DNA from: Candidatus Nitrosocosmicus agrestis
GTDB taxonomy: Archaea > Thermoproteota > Nitrososphaeria > Nitrososphaerales > Nitrososphaeraceae
Length of the DNA stretch: 64,000 bases
Direction: 5' to 3'
NCBI RefSeq assembly: GCF_008389435.1
Contig: NZ_VUYS01000015.1
Location: 1 to 64,000 of the forward strand
A program made the position numbers and the translations under genes. The notes beneath the pieces were generated by a model. That model made no database searches and was not told where the DNA came from. It was given only the letters and a program-made list of their open reading frames with translations. Shown in pieces: positions 9,442 through 19,434 of this stretch (position 1 is the stretch's first letter; each line of letters opens with the position of its first letter).

Positions 9442-10619
9442 ATGGATTCTAAATCAATCGTCGAAACATCATTTGCATCATCACCTTCATTTGAACTTCA
9501 GGAATTGATAAATGAGAATAGAGATTGGGTACAAACTTACGGCAACAGTAGCGAGAATTTAAAAACAAGTATACCGATATTCTCGCTGTAAATTATATTA
9601 GCAATGGGGAGACATTTAATTCTACTATTTGGTTACGATCAGGTTTCAACAATATTTCTGCATTCAATCTGATGGACAACAATTCACAAAGAAAATTGAC
9701 TTACGGAATGCTAGTCGATGCTGATTCAAACACTAAGACAGGTTTCAATGGTGCAGACTATGATCTCTATGTTGAATCCTTGGATGGAAATTTAAGTGGA
9801 TATCTTTACCAATTATCCACCACGGGAGGGTACAAACTAGTTGGTTCAGAGACAAATTTCACTCATACTCACGGCAGATCTTCGATGGGTCCTGGATATG
9901 TAAATTTGAACCTAGATTTGGATTCAATTAATTTCCCTAGTGAATATAGCATACTCTTTTATACTGCAGAATCATACAAATCAAATGAGGTAAGACAATT
10001 TACAAACTGGGTTACTATTCCTCCCCCTATTCTACAAATATCAACTTCACCATCTGACATAACAATAAGACAAGGAGAAAACATGCTAATTCCTGCAAGG
10101 ATAAAGTCCACATCAGGATTTTCTAACGATGTAATAAATATAACCGTAGGTTCTGCAAATTCATTCAACACTAATAGATTCGGAAACAACTTTGTTCCTA
10201 GTTTTAACTCAAGTGAGATTCATGTAGATATTAAAAGAAATCAACCACCGTTAATTAAGATAACAGTTCCAGAGCAAACACCCCTTGGGATTTACACATT
10301 TCCTCTTATAGCTACAATAAGGGAACCCTCGATGGCAACCACGACTAAACCAACCTTCATAGCCCCCCTAGGCGGGGCTTTGGATCCGAAATTTTCACTA
10401 TCAAAAAAATATCCTACCGCAGGTTACTTAACACAACCAGTCAATCTTACAGTAACAATAACTCCTCCAATGGATATCGAGGATCAGTTCAAAGAATTTT
10501 GGGCTACTTATGGTCAGTTCATAAGTATATTCGCAGGTGCATTTGTGGGGGCATTTGCCAGAGAAATGTTTGGATTAGTAAAGAGAAAAAAAGAGAAAGA
10601 AGGAAAAAATGATCTGTAG
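9442..10619 (+). CDS. Secreted, membrane-anchored protein, frameshifted
   Basis: Two frames form one protein of about 392 residues. The first runs from ATG 9442 (or in-frame TTG 9418, which adds a hydrophobic leader). The second is open through to TAA 10619. They join if one A is added to the A5 run at 9561-9565, giving ENLKNKYTDIL. Read this way it has an exported beta-rich ectodomain with DADSNTKTGFNGADYDLY (calcium-site-like Asp/Asn loop), an Ig-like segment with NITV and PLGIY motifs, and one C-terminal transmembrane helix near residue 370 followed by a basic Lys/Glu tail. The orientation would put the body outside. Function unknown. Confidence 0.65.
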
Positions 10620-10695
10620 TAGTGTATTTTTTTTATTTTAGAAGATTAAAATGCAAGAGAATAGAAATTTTGGTTTAGGAGATGTTTAATCAACT

Positions 10696-12018
10696 GTGTT
10701 AGAATTTGTAAGATCTAAGACCCATCCTAAAAACATCTTTTTCATAAATGCCCAAACACTTAAGGACAAAGTAGATTTAGGTGCACTATTGTCCAGATAT
10801 TCTAGGAGTGACAAAGATGCAGAGACATTATATCAAGAAGAATTTGTAACTAATGATGATAGAGGGAAAGAGTTTTATGCAAAGGTATTTGGTCAATATG
10901 GAGATGAATCGATCTCCGAGCTAGTTCCTCTTGGATTCGCAGTTTGTTTGGAAAATATTCCGATATTATGGAGTACGTATATCTTGCATTATAGGACACT
11001 ATCAGCCATAGAGAAATCCACAAGATATGTAAAAGCTTTTGATTACTACAAGCCTAAACACAATTCAAATGCAACTGAATCATTTAATCAAAGGTCCAAG
11101 CAACAAATTCAAGACTATAACCTAGAAATTAAAAATACAGAAGATAGATTAATCAAAGAGTTAAAAATCACAGATCTTACAAATAAAGCAGTAGTAAGAG
11201 CACTAAGAGCAAGAGCGTTAGACGAGTGTCGAACCTTGTTACCACTATCCACTTTTACTTCTATAGGAATCATGTCTAACTTAAGATCATGGCTAAATAT
11301 TTTGACAAAAGAAAAAGTTCGTAATGAGTCTTCTCTATATGTAAGAGATTTAATTGACCCACTAATAACTCTGTTCAAAGATAACTTTCCTTCCATTTTT
11401 AGTCAAGATAAAATAGATTATTTAGTAAAATCCGAAAACATCATTTATTCTTCAAAATTAGAACTTCAAATAATAGAAGATGATGAATTTGTCGCACCTC
11501 ATGTTAATAAAGTAGAGAATTTTGAGTTAATTTATACTCCAGATATTGGCCCGACGATGGATTATCTCCCATATATCGAACAAATAGATAGGATCAAGAA
11601 AATAAAACCAGTCCGGGAATATGAAATGCTCGACTTTACAATAACAATTCCAAATGTAGATTTGGCAACATTTAGAGATATCCAGAGACATAGATATTTT
11701 ACCATTATTATTAATAGATGGGATAACTATCAATCTGAAGAACAAGAACTTACTTTGTTATCATCGCCGATGAGCAATACAATTGATATAACCATTAAAG
11801 GGAATTTGAGACAATGGACCCATGCAATAGAATTGAGAACACAAGAACAAGGACATTTTAACTACAGGCAAATTTTTCAACAATGTGGAAAGATGATCGC
11901 AAGAGATTTGAATATAGATAAGAAACAGTTATTTCCATATGCGGATTGGCGCACAGATAAGGAAATCGGATTAGGAAGACTAAAATCAGAGATGAAAAAG
12001 ATGAACTCTGGTCTGTAG
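10696..12018 (+). CDS. Tandem ThyX-like protein (flavin-dependent thymidylate synthase family)
   Basis: 440 residues from GTG 10696. Residues 68-111 carry YGDESISELVP and the motif HYRTLSAIEKSTRY, a variant of the ThyX signature RHRTxSxNExSxRY, and 178-200 carry LLPLSTFTSIGIMSNLRSW, the ThyX LP..T....NLR.. segment. A second, more diverged copy follows: RDIQRHRYF at 327-335 and GNLRQWTHAIELRT with EQGHFNYRQ at 369-391. Bacterial ThyX is about 220 residues, so this is two fused copies. ThyX makes dTMP from dUMP with methylene-folate and FAD. Here the second signature has lost its Ser and Arg positions, so it may be a structural partner of the first. Confidence 0.75.
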   Translation: MLEFVRSKTHPKNIFFINAQTLKDKVDLGALLSRYSRSDKDAETLYQEEFVTNDDRGKEFYAKVFGQYGDESISELVPLGFAVCLENIPILWSTYILHYRTLSAIEKSTRYVKAFDYYKPKHNSNATESFNQRSKQQIQDYNLEIKNTEDRLIKELKITDLTNKAVVRALRARALDECRTLLPLSTFTSIGIMSNLRSWLNILTKEKVRNESSLYVRDLIDPLITLFKDNFPSIFSQDKIDYLVKSENIIYSSKLELQIIEDDEFVAPHVNKVENFELIYTPDIGPTMDYLPYIEQIDRIKKIKPVREYEMLDFTITIPNVDLATFRDIQRHRYFTIIINRWDNYQSEEQELTLLSSPMSNTIDITIKGNLRQWTHAIELRTQEQGHFNYRQIFQQCGKMIARDLNIDKKQLFPYADWRTDKEIGLGRLKSEMKKMNSGL

Positions 12019-12930
12019 AAATTTACTCATCTTTTTTATCCACTCAGCCTATAGTGAAGACTATAAATATCAACATCAACCAAATTTATATGGAATTTCG
12101 ATCAGGACACATATTTTATACAAATCAAGAAAATATAAGATAAAGACAATACCAAGTAGTATGTTTTGAAGAATTTGTTAATTCATGTATTAAATTATAT
12201 AACAATCTAAAAAACCTCATAAAATTTTTTTCAAGTAAAAAATTCTTGTTTTTTGTCTAGTATAAGGTATTTTGATGGTCTTTTAGGTTTTAGAATTGAA
12301 ATAACTGATTTAAATACTATTTTATTAATCAAAAATATTATCCTACCTACCGAATAGTTTACATTCATGCTTTTATTACATAGATACTTATTTTTAGCGA
12401 AATCAACCTCTTTTTCTTCTTCATTAGAGAATGCGACCTTACTTTTATTCAGTTTCGCAAAGCTGATGCGGAATAAAGCACAATTTTGTGCCCAAATAGC
12501 ATATGGTAATTTAGGTAAGCATTGATGGACATAGATTTCCAGTGACTTAGAAAATTAAGATCGTTTGATTAGGGCAATATCTGGAAGTTAGTGAATAAAT
12601 AGAAAAATTAAAAGAATTTCATTAAATCAGTATTTAGGATTGTTTTCAATGTGAGGTGTACCCAGTTGAGGTTTGGACGATAGAATTGGATACCCTTAAA
12701 ACTTTTTCATGCACTTATGTTTTTATCATTTCTGCAACAAATGTGTAGATAAAATAGAATATCCATTTTCAGGAGTATTAAAGCAATTTAGTTTCATACA
12801 TGGTTATTGGAGTCAGTATTTCATATTGGTGGATGCATTTACTTTTTCCGTCATAAGAAAGCATTATTTGTCAAGTATCTATATATTTAAGGATATAAAG
12901 TTAGATGCAGTATTAATATTAAGAAAGAAA
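12019..12930. other. Long spacer with a start-less open frame
   Basis: On the minus strand a frame stays open for 108 codons (12554 to TGA 12231-12233) without ATG, GTG or TTG in its first half. Its text is mixed (SLEIYVHQCLPKLPYAIW, NEEEKEVDF). The rest is AT-rich. TATA-like words at 12881-12896 belong to the next gene. Confidence 0.45.
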
Positions 12931-13296
12931 ATGAAGAATGTAAAAAAACTCACCATGAACTTGGGAGCAATATTTATTTTTGGAATGGTATTAACTGCAG
13001 CAACCAATTTTTATGTTTCTGCACAGACACAACTAAACACTACAACTAATCAAGGTCTCACAAACACTACAACTAATCAATCCAATCCATCCCCAAATAA
13101 CATTAATGTATCCAAATCACCTAAAGATGAGGCTTCAGTATCAATAAAGGGGGCCATAATTGAAACAGGAGAATTTCTAGGGAATGTAACTCAAAAGATC
13201 GCCAAATCGAAATCGGCCAGTTCGGTATTAAATGAAACTTCAGGGATTTTAGGAGACGCGTATGTTGAAACTAAAAAATTCTTCAGTCCAAACTAG
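12931..13296 (+). CDS. Small secreted protein, Asn/Thr-rich
   Basis: 121 residues from ATG 12931, preferred to a longer frame because it opens a typical signal peptide (MKNVKKLTMNLGAIFIF..., cleavage near YVSAQ). A TATA-rich stretch lies about 35-50 bases upstream. The mature part begins with two near-repeats (LNTTTNQG, TNTTTNQS), likely glycosylated N-x-T/S sites, then a helical tail with VSIKGAIIETGEFLG and SASSVLNETSG. Exported, unknown function. Confidence 0.65.
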   Translation: MKNVKKLTMNLGAIFIFGMVLTAATNFYVSAQTQLNTTTNQGLTNTTTNQSNPSPNNINVSKSPKDEASVSIKGAIIETGEFLGNVTQKIAKSKSASSVLNETSGILGDAYVETKKFFSPN

Positions 13297-13806
13297 ATAA
13301 ATTGAGATAGAGATCATAAACTTTTTTTATTGTTCACAATAATAAAACCACTCAACGATTTATAATTCCAATGAACGAGATCTTCGCGGATCAGTATATT
13401 CTATAGGTTTCCCTACACATAGAAACTATTGGCGCCATAAATCTTATCTCCCTACAAATAGTATAATGCAATATTGACTAGTAATAACATCAAATAAATC
13501 TTAAAGAATTCATAAAATGATTCTAGGTACAAGCCGATAAATAAATAATCCTAAATTAAGTAAAATATCAGTCAAGTTAAAAATCAATTATTGTGTCGTC
13601 AATATTGTCAAGAATGTCGATAACAGTTACGACAATAATTTTCCCTCCGGCTCGAAAAACTAACATACCAATTAAAGCCGACCAAAATTGACAAAAATAA
13701 ATTCTAATTTTAAACAGAAATACTAGGCTGTATAAAATTTTGACATCTAAAGGAGAAATGGCAATTTATACATCTATAGAATAATAAATTATATGACACT
13801 GATATT
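13297..13806. other. Spacer
   Basis: About 510 bases, AT-rich, no gene or structure that I can support. Confidence 0.5.
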
Positions 13807-14520
13807 TTGTCATTAGATTCGATGAAGGGAATTTTTTTTGACATGGACGGAGTATTACTTGATTCGATGGCCTATCATGCAGAAGCAATGTATCAAGCAC
13901 TAAAATTGGAAATCGATTACGAACTAGATAAGAAATGGATTTACCTGCTTGAAGGTATGCCAGCGGAGGAATTTCTATTAGAGATTTTCAAACATAATCC
14001 TCCAAAATCATCAATCAGCGATGAAGAAATAAATAAAATAGTCAGTCTCAAGAAAAAAATCTTTAAGGAAATTGAACATGTAAAGTTGATTGATGGAGCA
14101 AGAGAACTGTTAGAGGACCTAGCACAAATAAAGTGCATCAAAGCAGTTGTAAGTGGTTCCTCAAGAAAAGAAGTTATTCATATAATAGACAAAATGATCG
14201 GTATCGAGAATTTTGACATCATCATTACGGGAGACGATGTAACCAAAGGAAAACCAGACCCTGAGCCCTTCATAAAAGCAATTAAAGGAGCCAAATTGCA
14301 CAGCAAAGATGCTTTAATAGTAGAAAATTCTCCCTTTGGAATTGCTGCGGCAAATCGAGCCAACGTGCGATATATCATTACACTGAACAACACTCCGTTG
14401 ACAATAGATGATTTTTATCGTTTTCTTCCAATTCCAATCAAAGGGAGATTTGTGGATCACATTTTTGAAAACACTAAATCAACAAGGGATTGTATTCTGA
14501 AATGGATCTATGAAAAATAG
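13807..14520 (+). CDS. HAD-superfamily hydrolase, beta-phosphoglucomutase-like
   Basis: 237 residues from TTG 13807; the ATG at codon 6 is an alternative. All HAD motifs are present: motif I FFDMDGVLLDS (both Asp), motif II VVSGSS near residue 119, motif III lysine in KGKPDPEPF near 140, and motif IV ENSPFGIAAA with one acidic residue. The helical cap between residues 20 and 90 places it in the subfamily of beta-phosphoglucomutase and small phosphatases. It would be a cytoplasmic phosphatase or phosphosugar mutase; the substrate is not predictable. It stands alone. Confidence 0.85.
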   Translation: MSLDSMKGIFFDMDGVLLDSMAYHAEAMYQALKLEIDYELDKKWIYLLEGMPAEEFLLEIFKHNPPKSSISDEEINKIVSLKKKIFKEIEHVKLIDGARELLEDLAQIKCIKAVVSGSSRKEVIHIIDKMIGIENFDIIITGDDVTKGKPDPEPFIKAIKGAKLHSKDALIVENSPFGIAAANRANVRYIITLNNTPLTIDDFYRFLPIPIKGRFVDHIFENTKSTRDCILKWIYEK

Positions 14521-15153
14521 CAATAGATTTCAAATAATATAATGTGGATGATTTAAAGAATTCATAAACACCCCAAATTAATAGCTTACAAAAAATCTGA
14601 TTCGAAATGCACAGTTTTCTCTACACGAACACTAAATTTACACATAAATCAAGATTCTAAAATCTTTAACTCAGTCTAGGAAACATGAGACTCTATAGCA
14701 TGTATACCATGTATACCATGACAATCCTTACAAAATAAATTGTCCTTATTCATGGATCCATGAAAAATCATACAAGGGAATGCATGTGGTCAAATTCTCG
14801 TTTCCTTTAATTTCCCACCACAAAATCATCAGCAATATCAAAGTCTGTATGAATATGACTTTAAATCTGCGACGGAGTAATAAAATTTGGATCCATACTA
14901 CCTTTAGCATTATACATAATTTCAGATATTATTATGTTCATTCTTTTCTGTCAATAGTTAAAATCTTTGTGCCATAATAGTTCACTTTTTGTAACACATT
15001 TGTCAGCAAGTGATAACGAGTATATAGAAACCGGAAAGATTATATGTTTATATTAAAAGAATACAGGCTTATTTTATGAATTATTCTCGCGGCTCAATCC
15101 ATCAACATCTTGGAATTAAAAGTTTTGACAATAAATAAAGGTAATTGTTTTAA
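14521..15153. other. Spacer with a short tandem repeat
   Basis: No confident gene. A 9-base unit TGTATACCA is repeated twice at 14701-14718. A 65-codon plus frame near 14780 has no protein-like features and is ignored. Confidence 0.5.
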
Positions 15154-15414
15154 TTGCCAAAGGCAACAATTCTCGAACAGCCGGATCACAATGAAGTTTT
15201 TGATCCAGTTACATTTAAAATGGTCGATTTATTATATCAATTAAAGTTAGAAGCGAATTTTTTGCTCATACAATATTTTAATAACATATTACCCCATGGA
15301 TCATGTGGATACAGTTATCAAGAGGTTTATAGACCCCGGTATATACTTTTTTTAACCCCAAAAAATTATATTATTATATTTAATCGCAATAGCATCTCTC
15401 TGTCTGAGCAGTAA
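15154..15414 (+). CDS. Uncertain small open frame before the sugar-dehydrogenase pseudogene
   Basis: 86 codons from TTG 15154. The first 36 residues read like a real hydrophilic protein (ATILEQPDHNEVFDPVTFKMV), but the later part becomes low-complexity and overlaps the leader region of the pseudogene downstream in another frame. I do not recognise it. It may be a truncated gene whose 3' end was lost. Confidence 0.25.
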   Translation: MPKATILEQPDHNEVFDPVTFKMVDLLYQLKLEANFLLIQYFNNILPHGSCGYSYQEVYRPRYILFLTPKNYIIIFNRNSISLSEQ

Positions 15415-16669
15415 CGATACTCCTGTTTTTTCACAAGAACTACCGACGATCACCGATCCCTCATTAATAATAGAAGTCGTGGCTGAGGGACTACAATCAC
15501 CTACTAGTATGGCATTTTTATCAAACAATTCAATACTATTTACTCAAAAAGAAGGTACTATTTCAAAGCTGAACCTTGACAATCCTACAAGTCGAGAAAC
15601 GTTATTAGAGTTAAAGGATGTAAGTAGCAAGAACGAAAGAGGACTTTTAGGGATAGCCATTTACGACAATATTGGAACGATTTCAAATTCAACAAGCAAC
15701 CAAGAGAATAACTTTAGTGTATTTATTTTTGTTACTAAATCTAGTAAATTAATGAATCAAGAAACACCTGACTCATCAAACAGCAATGGATTAAGAAATA
15801 GAATTTATAAATAATATGGGATGGATAATTTCTCACGAATCCACTCATGATTTTGGATTTGCCCGCAGGTCCAGGGATAAATCATCAAGGTGGAAAACTC
15901 AAAATAGGCCCAGATTACCAACTTTATGCTGTAATTGGCGAACTTCAAAGAGAAGGACAGTTGCAGAATATTAAATATGACCTATTACCTGATAATAGTG
16001 GAGCCATTTTCAGAGTAAATCCTGTTGACGGTTCACCTTCGAATAACAACCCGTTCTTGGCTGAAAAGAATGATAGTAAAGGTGCGTCAATAGCAAAATA
16101 TCACGCATATGGAATAAGGAACAGTTTTGGTATTGACTTTGATCCAATTACAGTCAAATTATGGGATGCGGAAAACGGCCAAGACCTTTACGATGAAATA
16201 AACATGGTAGACCAGGATTTAATAGCGGCTGGAAATTGGTTATGGGACCTATTTCAAGATCGGCGGGAGTAACAGAGAACGACTTAGTCTACACTCAAGG
16301 TTCATGATATTCTGATCCGGTTTTAAGTTGGGAACAGTCCAGAAGGGTTACTGATCTGGAATTCGTTAATTCTGACAATGTCGGTAAAAGATATGAAAAC
16401 AATATATTCGTAGGAGATATAACTAGTGGTAATTATTTTTCTTGGAAGTTAATCCGAACACAAGTGACTTACAGTTTGATAATAACCCCAAACTAGCCAA
16501 TGATTTAGTCGCAACCAATCAAGATGAGATTTCCTATATAACGATAGGTAGCGGATTCAAAGGGATCACAGATATAGAAACAAGACCCGATGATGATCTC
16601 TATATTTTAACATATAGTAGGAGTGACGAAGGTCAAGGTGTCTTATATAGAATAACAAATAATTACTAA
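15370..16669 (+). pseudogene. Decayed secreted PQQ-type sugar (glucose/sorbosone) dehydrogenase
   Basis: The segments together match the GSDH six-bladed propeller: leader SLCLSSNDTPVFSQ, VAEGLQSPTSMAF, GLLGIAI, GLRNRIYK, NHQGGKLKIGPD, GAIFRVNP, YAYGIRNSFGIDFDP, MGPISRS, FVGDITSGNYFF and ITDIETRPDDDLYILTY. The family oxidises aldoses outside the cell with PQQ and calcium. This copy cannot be made: no start codon precedes the leader (an in-frame TAA lies just before it), stops occur at TAA 15812-15814, TAA 15826-15828 and TGA 16305-16307, and frame is lost near 15815, near 16215 and in the T5 run 16436-16440. The catalytic His and PQQ-site region is nevertheless recognisable, so decay looks recent. 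Confidence 0.85.
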
Positions 16670-17004
16670 AAATTGTAGTTGCATAAAGATATAAGTACCT
16701 AGGTTGAGCGTTAGATAGAAATACAAATGCAGTTTTCATATTTTAAATCCAGGCACCCTAACAACAAAACCAGCCCTTTTATCAGAATGCCCAAATCAAG
16801 GTAATATGTTTCCTCTAAAAGGATCTAATATTGATGCCTCCATTATTTAGATCATATGTTTTGCTATATCACTCAGGGCAGAGAGATAAATAAGATAATT
16901 TGTTATTGTGAAGAATAACATAAAATTACAATATTATTTTAAAGTTAGGTATCTAAATAAAAAGATGTTAACCATTGCTTCAGAATTGAAATTGAATTTT
17001 GTAT
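16670..17004. other. Spacer between convergent genes
   Basis: About 335 bases, AT-rich. No gene seen. Confidence 0.5.
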
Positions 17005-18186
17005 CTAGAAGCTCTTATCCTGATCAACAAAGGATGATTTTTTTTCATCCATTGCTGCAATCAGATCTGTTTTGCTCACTATACCTTCAATTATATCAAA
17101 ATCATTACATACAAAGATTTTATCTTGTTTTTCGTTTATCATAATAGAAAGGGCCTTTTCAGCAGTATCATTCATATTCATCAATCTTATTTTGTCCTTT
17201 GGAATCATAATGTCACCTACTAATGTGGTATCCCTCATTGCTTCTGGAACATCAGTACAGCTTTTAAGAGTCACCAATCCCACAATCTGATAGTCTAGTT
17301 TAGTTACTGGAAAAGAACTTTTCATATAAATATTGAAATAATTCCTAATCATAGTACTAACAGAAGTATTTTCCGGAATAGAAATAATATTTGTTTTCAT
17401 CAAGTCTGCTAATCTTATACGAGATAGCATCTTCATAATGTCATATTGATGTATGTAGGATTGCGCACCATTCTGCAAGAACCATCCTATTAATATAATC
17501 CAGAATCCACTCACAAAAGATCCAGAGAGAATTGTCAATAATCCTAATCCAAAAAATAAGTAAGAAATTATTATGCCTATCTTTACAGCAATTCGAGTAG
17601 ATTTGTCATAATTCTTGTTCCTACGGTATAACAATGATCTGAGGATTCTACCACCGTCCATGGGAAATGCAGGAATCAAATTAAAGACACCTAAAATCAA
17701 ATTCAGTATGGCAGAGTAGTAAATTACACCATTTAGCATAGTTAAAACATCTGTACCAACATCTTCAACCAAATCAGAAGAAGTTGGCATCATGAATATT
17801 GTTAGCCACCAAAATGAAGCAAATATTAGCGAGAGGGCCAAACTTACTGCCGGCCCCGCAATAGCCATTTTGAATTCTTTTCGGAACTCTTTAGGTTCTT
17901 CCTCAATGTCCGAAATACCTCCAAAAATAAAAAGCATGATTTGTTTTACTCTAATCCCGTAGGACCTTGCCACCATAGAGTGAGACAGCTCATGAATCAA
18001 GACAGAGAAAAACAAGATAATAGTCCCAGATACACTCATTAGCCAGTAATGTGCCGGACTTAATCCAGGTGCATATTGGGGCATAAAACCCTGAGCAAGA
18101 GTCCAGCTAATTAGAAAAAACACCAAAATGAGTGAAAAGTGCAACTTGATTGGAATTTGTCTTATAGTCGCGACCTGCAAAGACAT
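17005..18186 (-). CDS. Site-2 protease family M50 metalloprotease with CBS pair
   Basis: 393 residues from ATG 18186. Zinc ligands are HELSH at residues 65-69 and the aspartate in NLIPAFPMDGGR (169-180), both embedded in a multi-helix membrane core (helices at about 13-33, 47-66, 108-131, 150-172 and 205-240). Two CBS motifs follow, about 258-320 (LADLMKTNIISIPENTSV) and 325-385 (VGDIMIPKDKIRLMN), ending in ISKTDLIAAM. This is the archaeal S2P-CBS type, which cleaves membrane proteins within the bilayer, with the CBS pair sensing adenosine nucleotides. No obvious substrate (anti-sigma-like factor) is adjacent. All key residues are intact. Confidence 0.9.
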   Translation of the reverse strand: MSLQVATIRQIPIKLHFSLILVFFLISWTLAQGFMPQYAPGLSPAHYWLMSVSGTIILFFSVLIHELSHSMVARSYGIRVKQIMLFIFGGISDIEEEPKEFRKEFKMAIAGPAVSLALSLIFASFWWLTIFMMPTSSDLVEDVGTDVLTMLNGVIYYSAILNLILGVFNLIPAFPMDGGRILRSLLYRRNKNYDKSTRIAVKIGIIISYLFFGLGLLTILSGSFVSGFWIILIGWFLQNGAQSYIHQYDIMKMLSRIRLADLMKTNIISIPENTSVSTMIRNYFNIYMKSSFPVTKLDYQIVGLVTLKSCTDVPEAMRDTTLVGDIMIPKDKIRLMNMNDTAEKALSIMINEKQDKIFVCNDFDIIEGIVSKTDLIAAMDEKKSSFVDQDKSF

Positions 18187-18549
18187 ATTGTTAATATTTG
18201 TAATAAAACTAATATACTGATGCTATAAACTATCTATTTCTCAAATCTTGTCAATGTGTTTGAGATAGTATTTGTTGGTTCAATTGACGATGGATAAAGA
18301 GTATAAAGATACTGTTTATCCATCGAAACTACACATTACTTTTTTTTCGATTATCCACAATATCATTAAGGAAACAAATTATGACTCTTTCTTTGATATT
18401 GTCAATAATAATATCAATTCAATAAATTAACGTCTTTCATACTAAATTTTTGATCGGCTTGTAGTAAAGAAATTAGATTGGACACGGAAAAAGGTTTACG
18501 AGGACTTTTTTGCTATCCGAATACAATTTACGTAGCCGGGTTTGAAAGA
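18187..18549. other. Spacer with a perfect inverted repeat
   Basis: No gene seen. It contains the inverted repeat listed at 18288-18325 and likely promoter sequence for the protease gene. Confidence 0.5.
18288..18325. repeat. Perfect 11-bp inverted repeat with 16-base loop
   Basis: CGATGGATAAA (18288-18298) and TTTATCCATCG (18315-18325) are exact reverse complements. It sits about 100 bases upstream of the protease start and downstream of nothing obvious, so operator or small hairpin are both possible. Confidence 0.6.
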
Positions 18550-19020
18550 TCAGAATGACAATTTTCCATAATCCCAGGTCGAAAAAAACTTTGGAGTAAT
18601 CTGAATAAGTACAACTTCACCCTGCTTTGATTCTTCAAATATCATTTTTGCAATTGGATGATCCAGTGTACCAAGGTATTTCATGCAAATTTTTTCTCCC
18701 ATGGGAAGAACCATATCCATATCATCTACTATGGTAGCGGTTCCTTTTCCTTTAACTCCTCGAACTGGAGGATTTTCATCATCTATAGAAAAATAAATGG
18801 TAGATCTTTTTTTTATGTTTTGTGTCTTCCTTGCCGATTTGGAAGTATTTATCCAAAGTTTTTCAGCACTTTTATCATAATAAAACCAAACTGGTTGGAT
18901 ATTTGGGTCACCCTTACTATCTATAGTAGCTAACTGCAAGTTCAACTTATTTTCAAGAAATTTGTTTACTTCTTCACTGGTCATGTTAGGAATTTCAGAA
19001 CTGGCATTTATGACTTTCAT
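18550..19020 (-). CDS. PPOX-fold (pyridoxamine-phosphate-oxidase-like) flavin/F420-type protein
   Basis: 156 residues from ATG 19020. It has the split-barrel signature: LQLATIDSKGDPNIQPVWF (strands 1-2), LWINTSKSARKTQNIKKR (cofactor-phosphate loop), YFSIDDENPPVRGVKGKGTA, and a closing ITPKFFSTWDYGKL. Members bind FMN, F420 or heme and reduce small organic substrates; the SARKxxNI motif is the phosphate-binding region of the F420/FMN subgroup. Thaumarchaeota make F420, so a deazaflavin cofactor is plausible. A close paralogue, frameshifted, lies at 54115-54586. Confidence 0.8.
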   Translation of the reverse strand: MKVINASSEIPNMTSEEVNKFLENKLNLQLATIDSKGDPNIQPVWFYYDKSAEKLWINTSKSARKTQNIKKRSTIYFSIDDENPPVRGVKGKGTATIVDDMDMVLPMGEKICMKYLGTLDHPIAKMIFEESKQGEVVLIQITPKFFSTWDYGKLSF

Positions 19021-19400
19021 AGGATAAAGTAGGGTAGTAAATACATAAAAGTTCTCTTTTAATTAATCCAGTTATAGTAGGTATAAAGTAAGGTCATAGA
19101 AAATAAGATTTGAGAGATAAATTAACAATCAATTTGTGTTCGACAAATGGAATTAAAGACTATTGGATTCGAATGTAATCCCTAAATGATGATATTACTT
19201 TACATACAGTGTGTAATAGTGGTAATGATAGCATGAGAAATAAAATAACTCCACAGTGTTGAAAGACTTGTTACTAGACAGTCAAAATAAGAAACAACAG
19301 GTATTAGAAAATCATGACATCATATTGTTAGATGATTTGTTTTGTATCACAAATCCTCATTTATAAAAAGGTTATTAACGGTGAAACCAAAGTATTTGTG
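19021..19400. other. Divergent promoter region
   Basis: About 380 bases between divergent genes. Apart from the TATA box listed next, nothing recognisable. Confidence 0.5.
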
Positions 19401-19412
19401 ATATATTTATAT
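19401..19412 (+). promoter_or_regulatory. TATA box
   Basis: ATATATTTATAT, centred about 29 bases before ATG 19435, consistent with a leaderless transcript. Confidence 0.55.
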
Positions 19413-19434
19413 CCATTACGCTCAGACCTATGAT

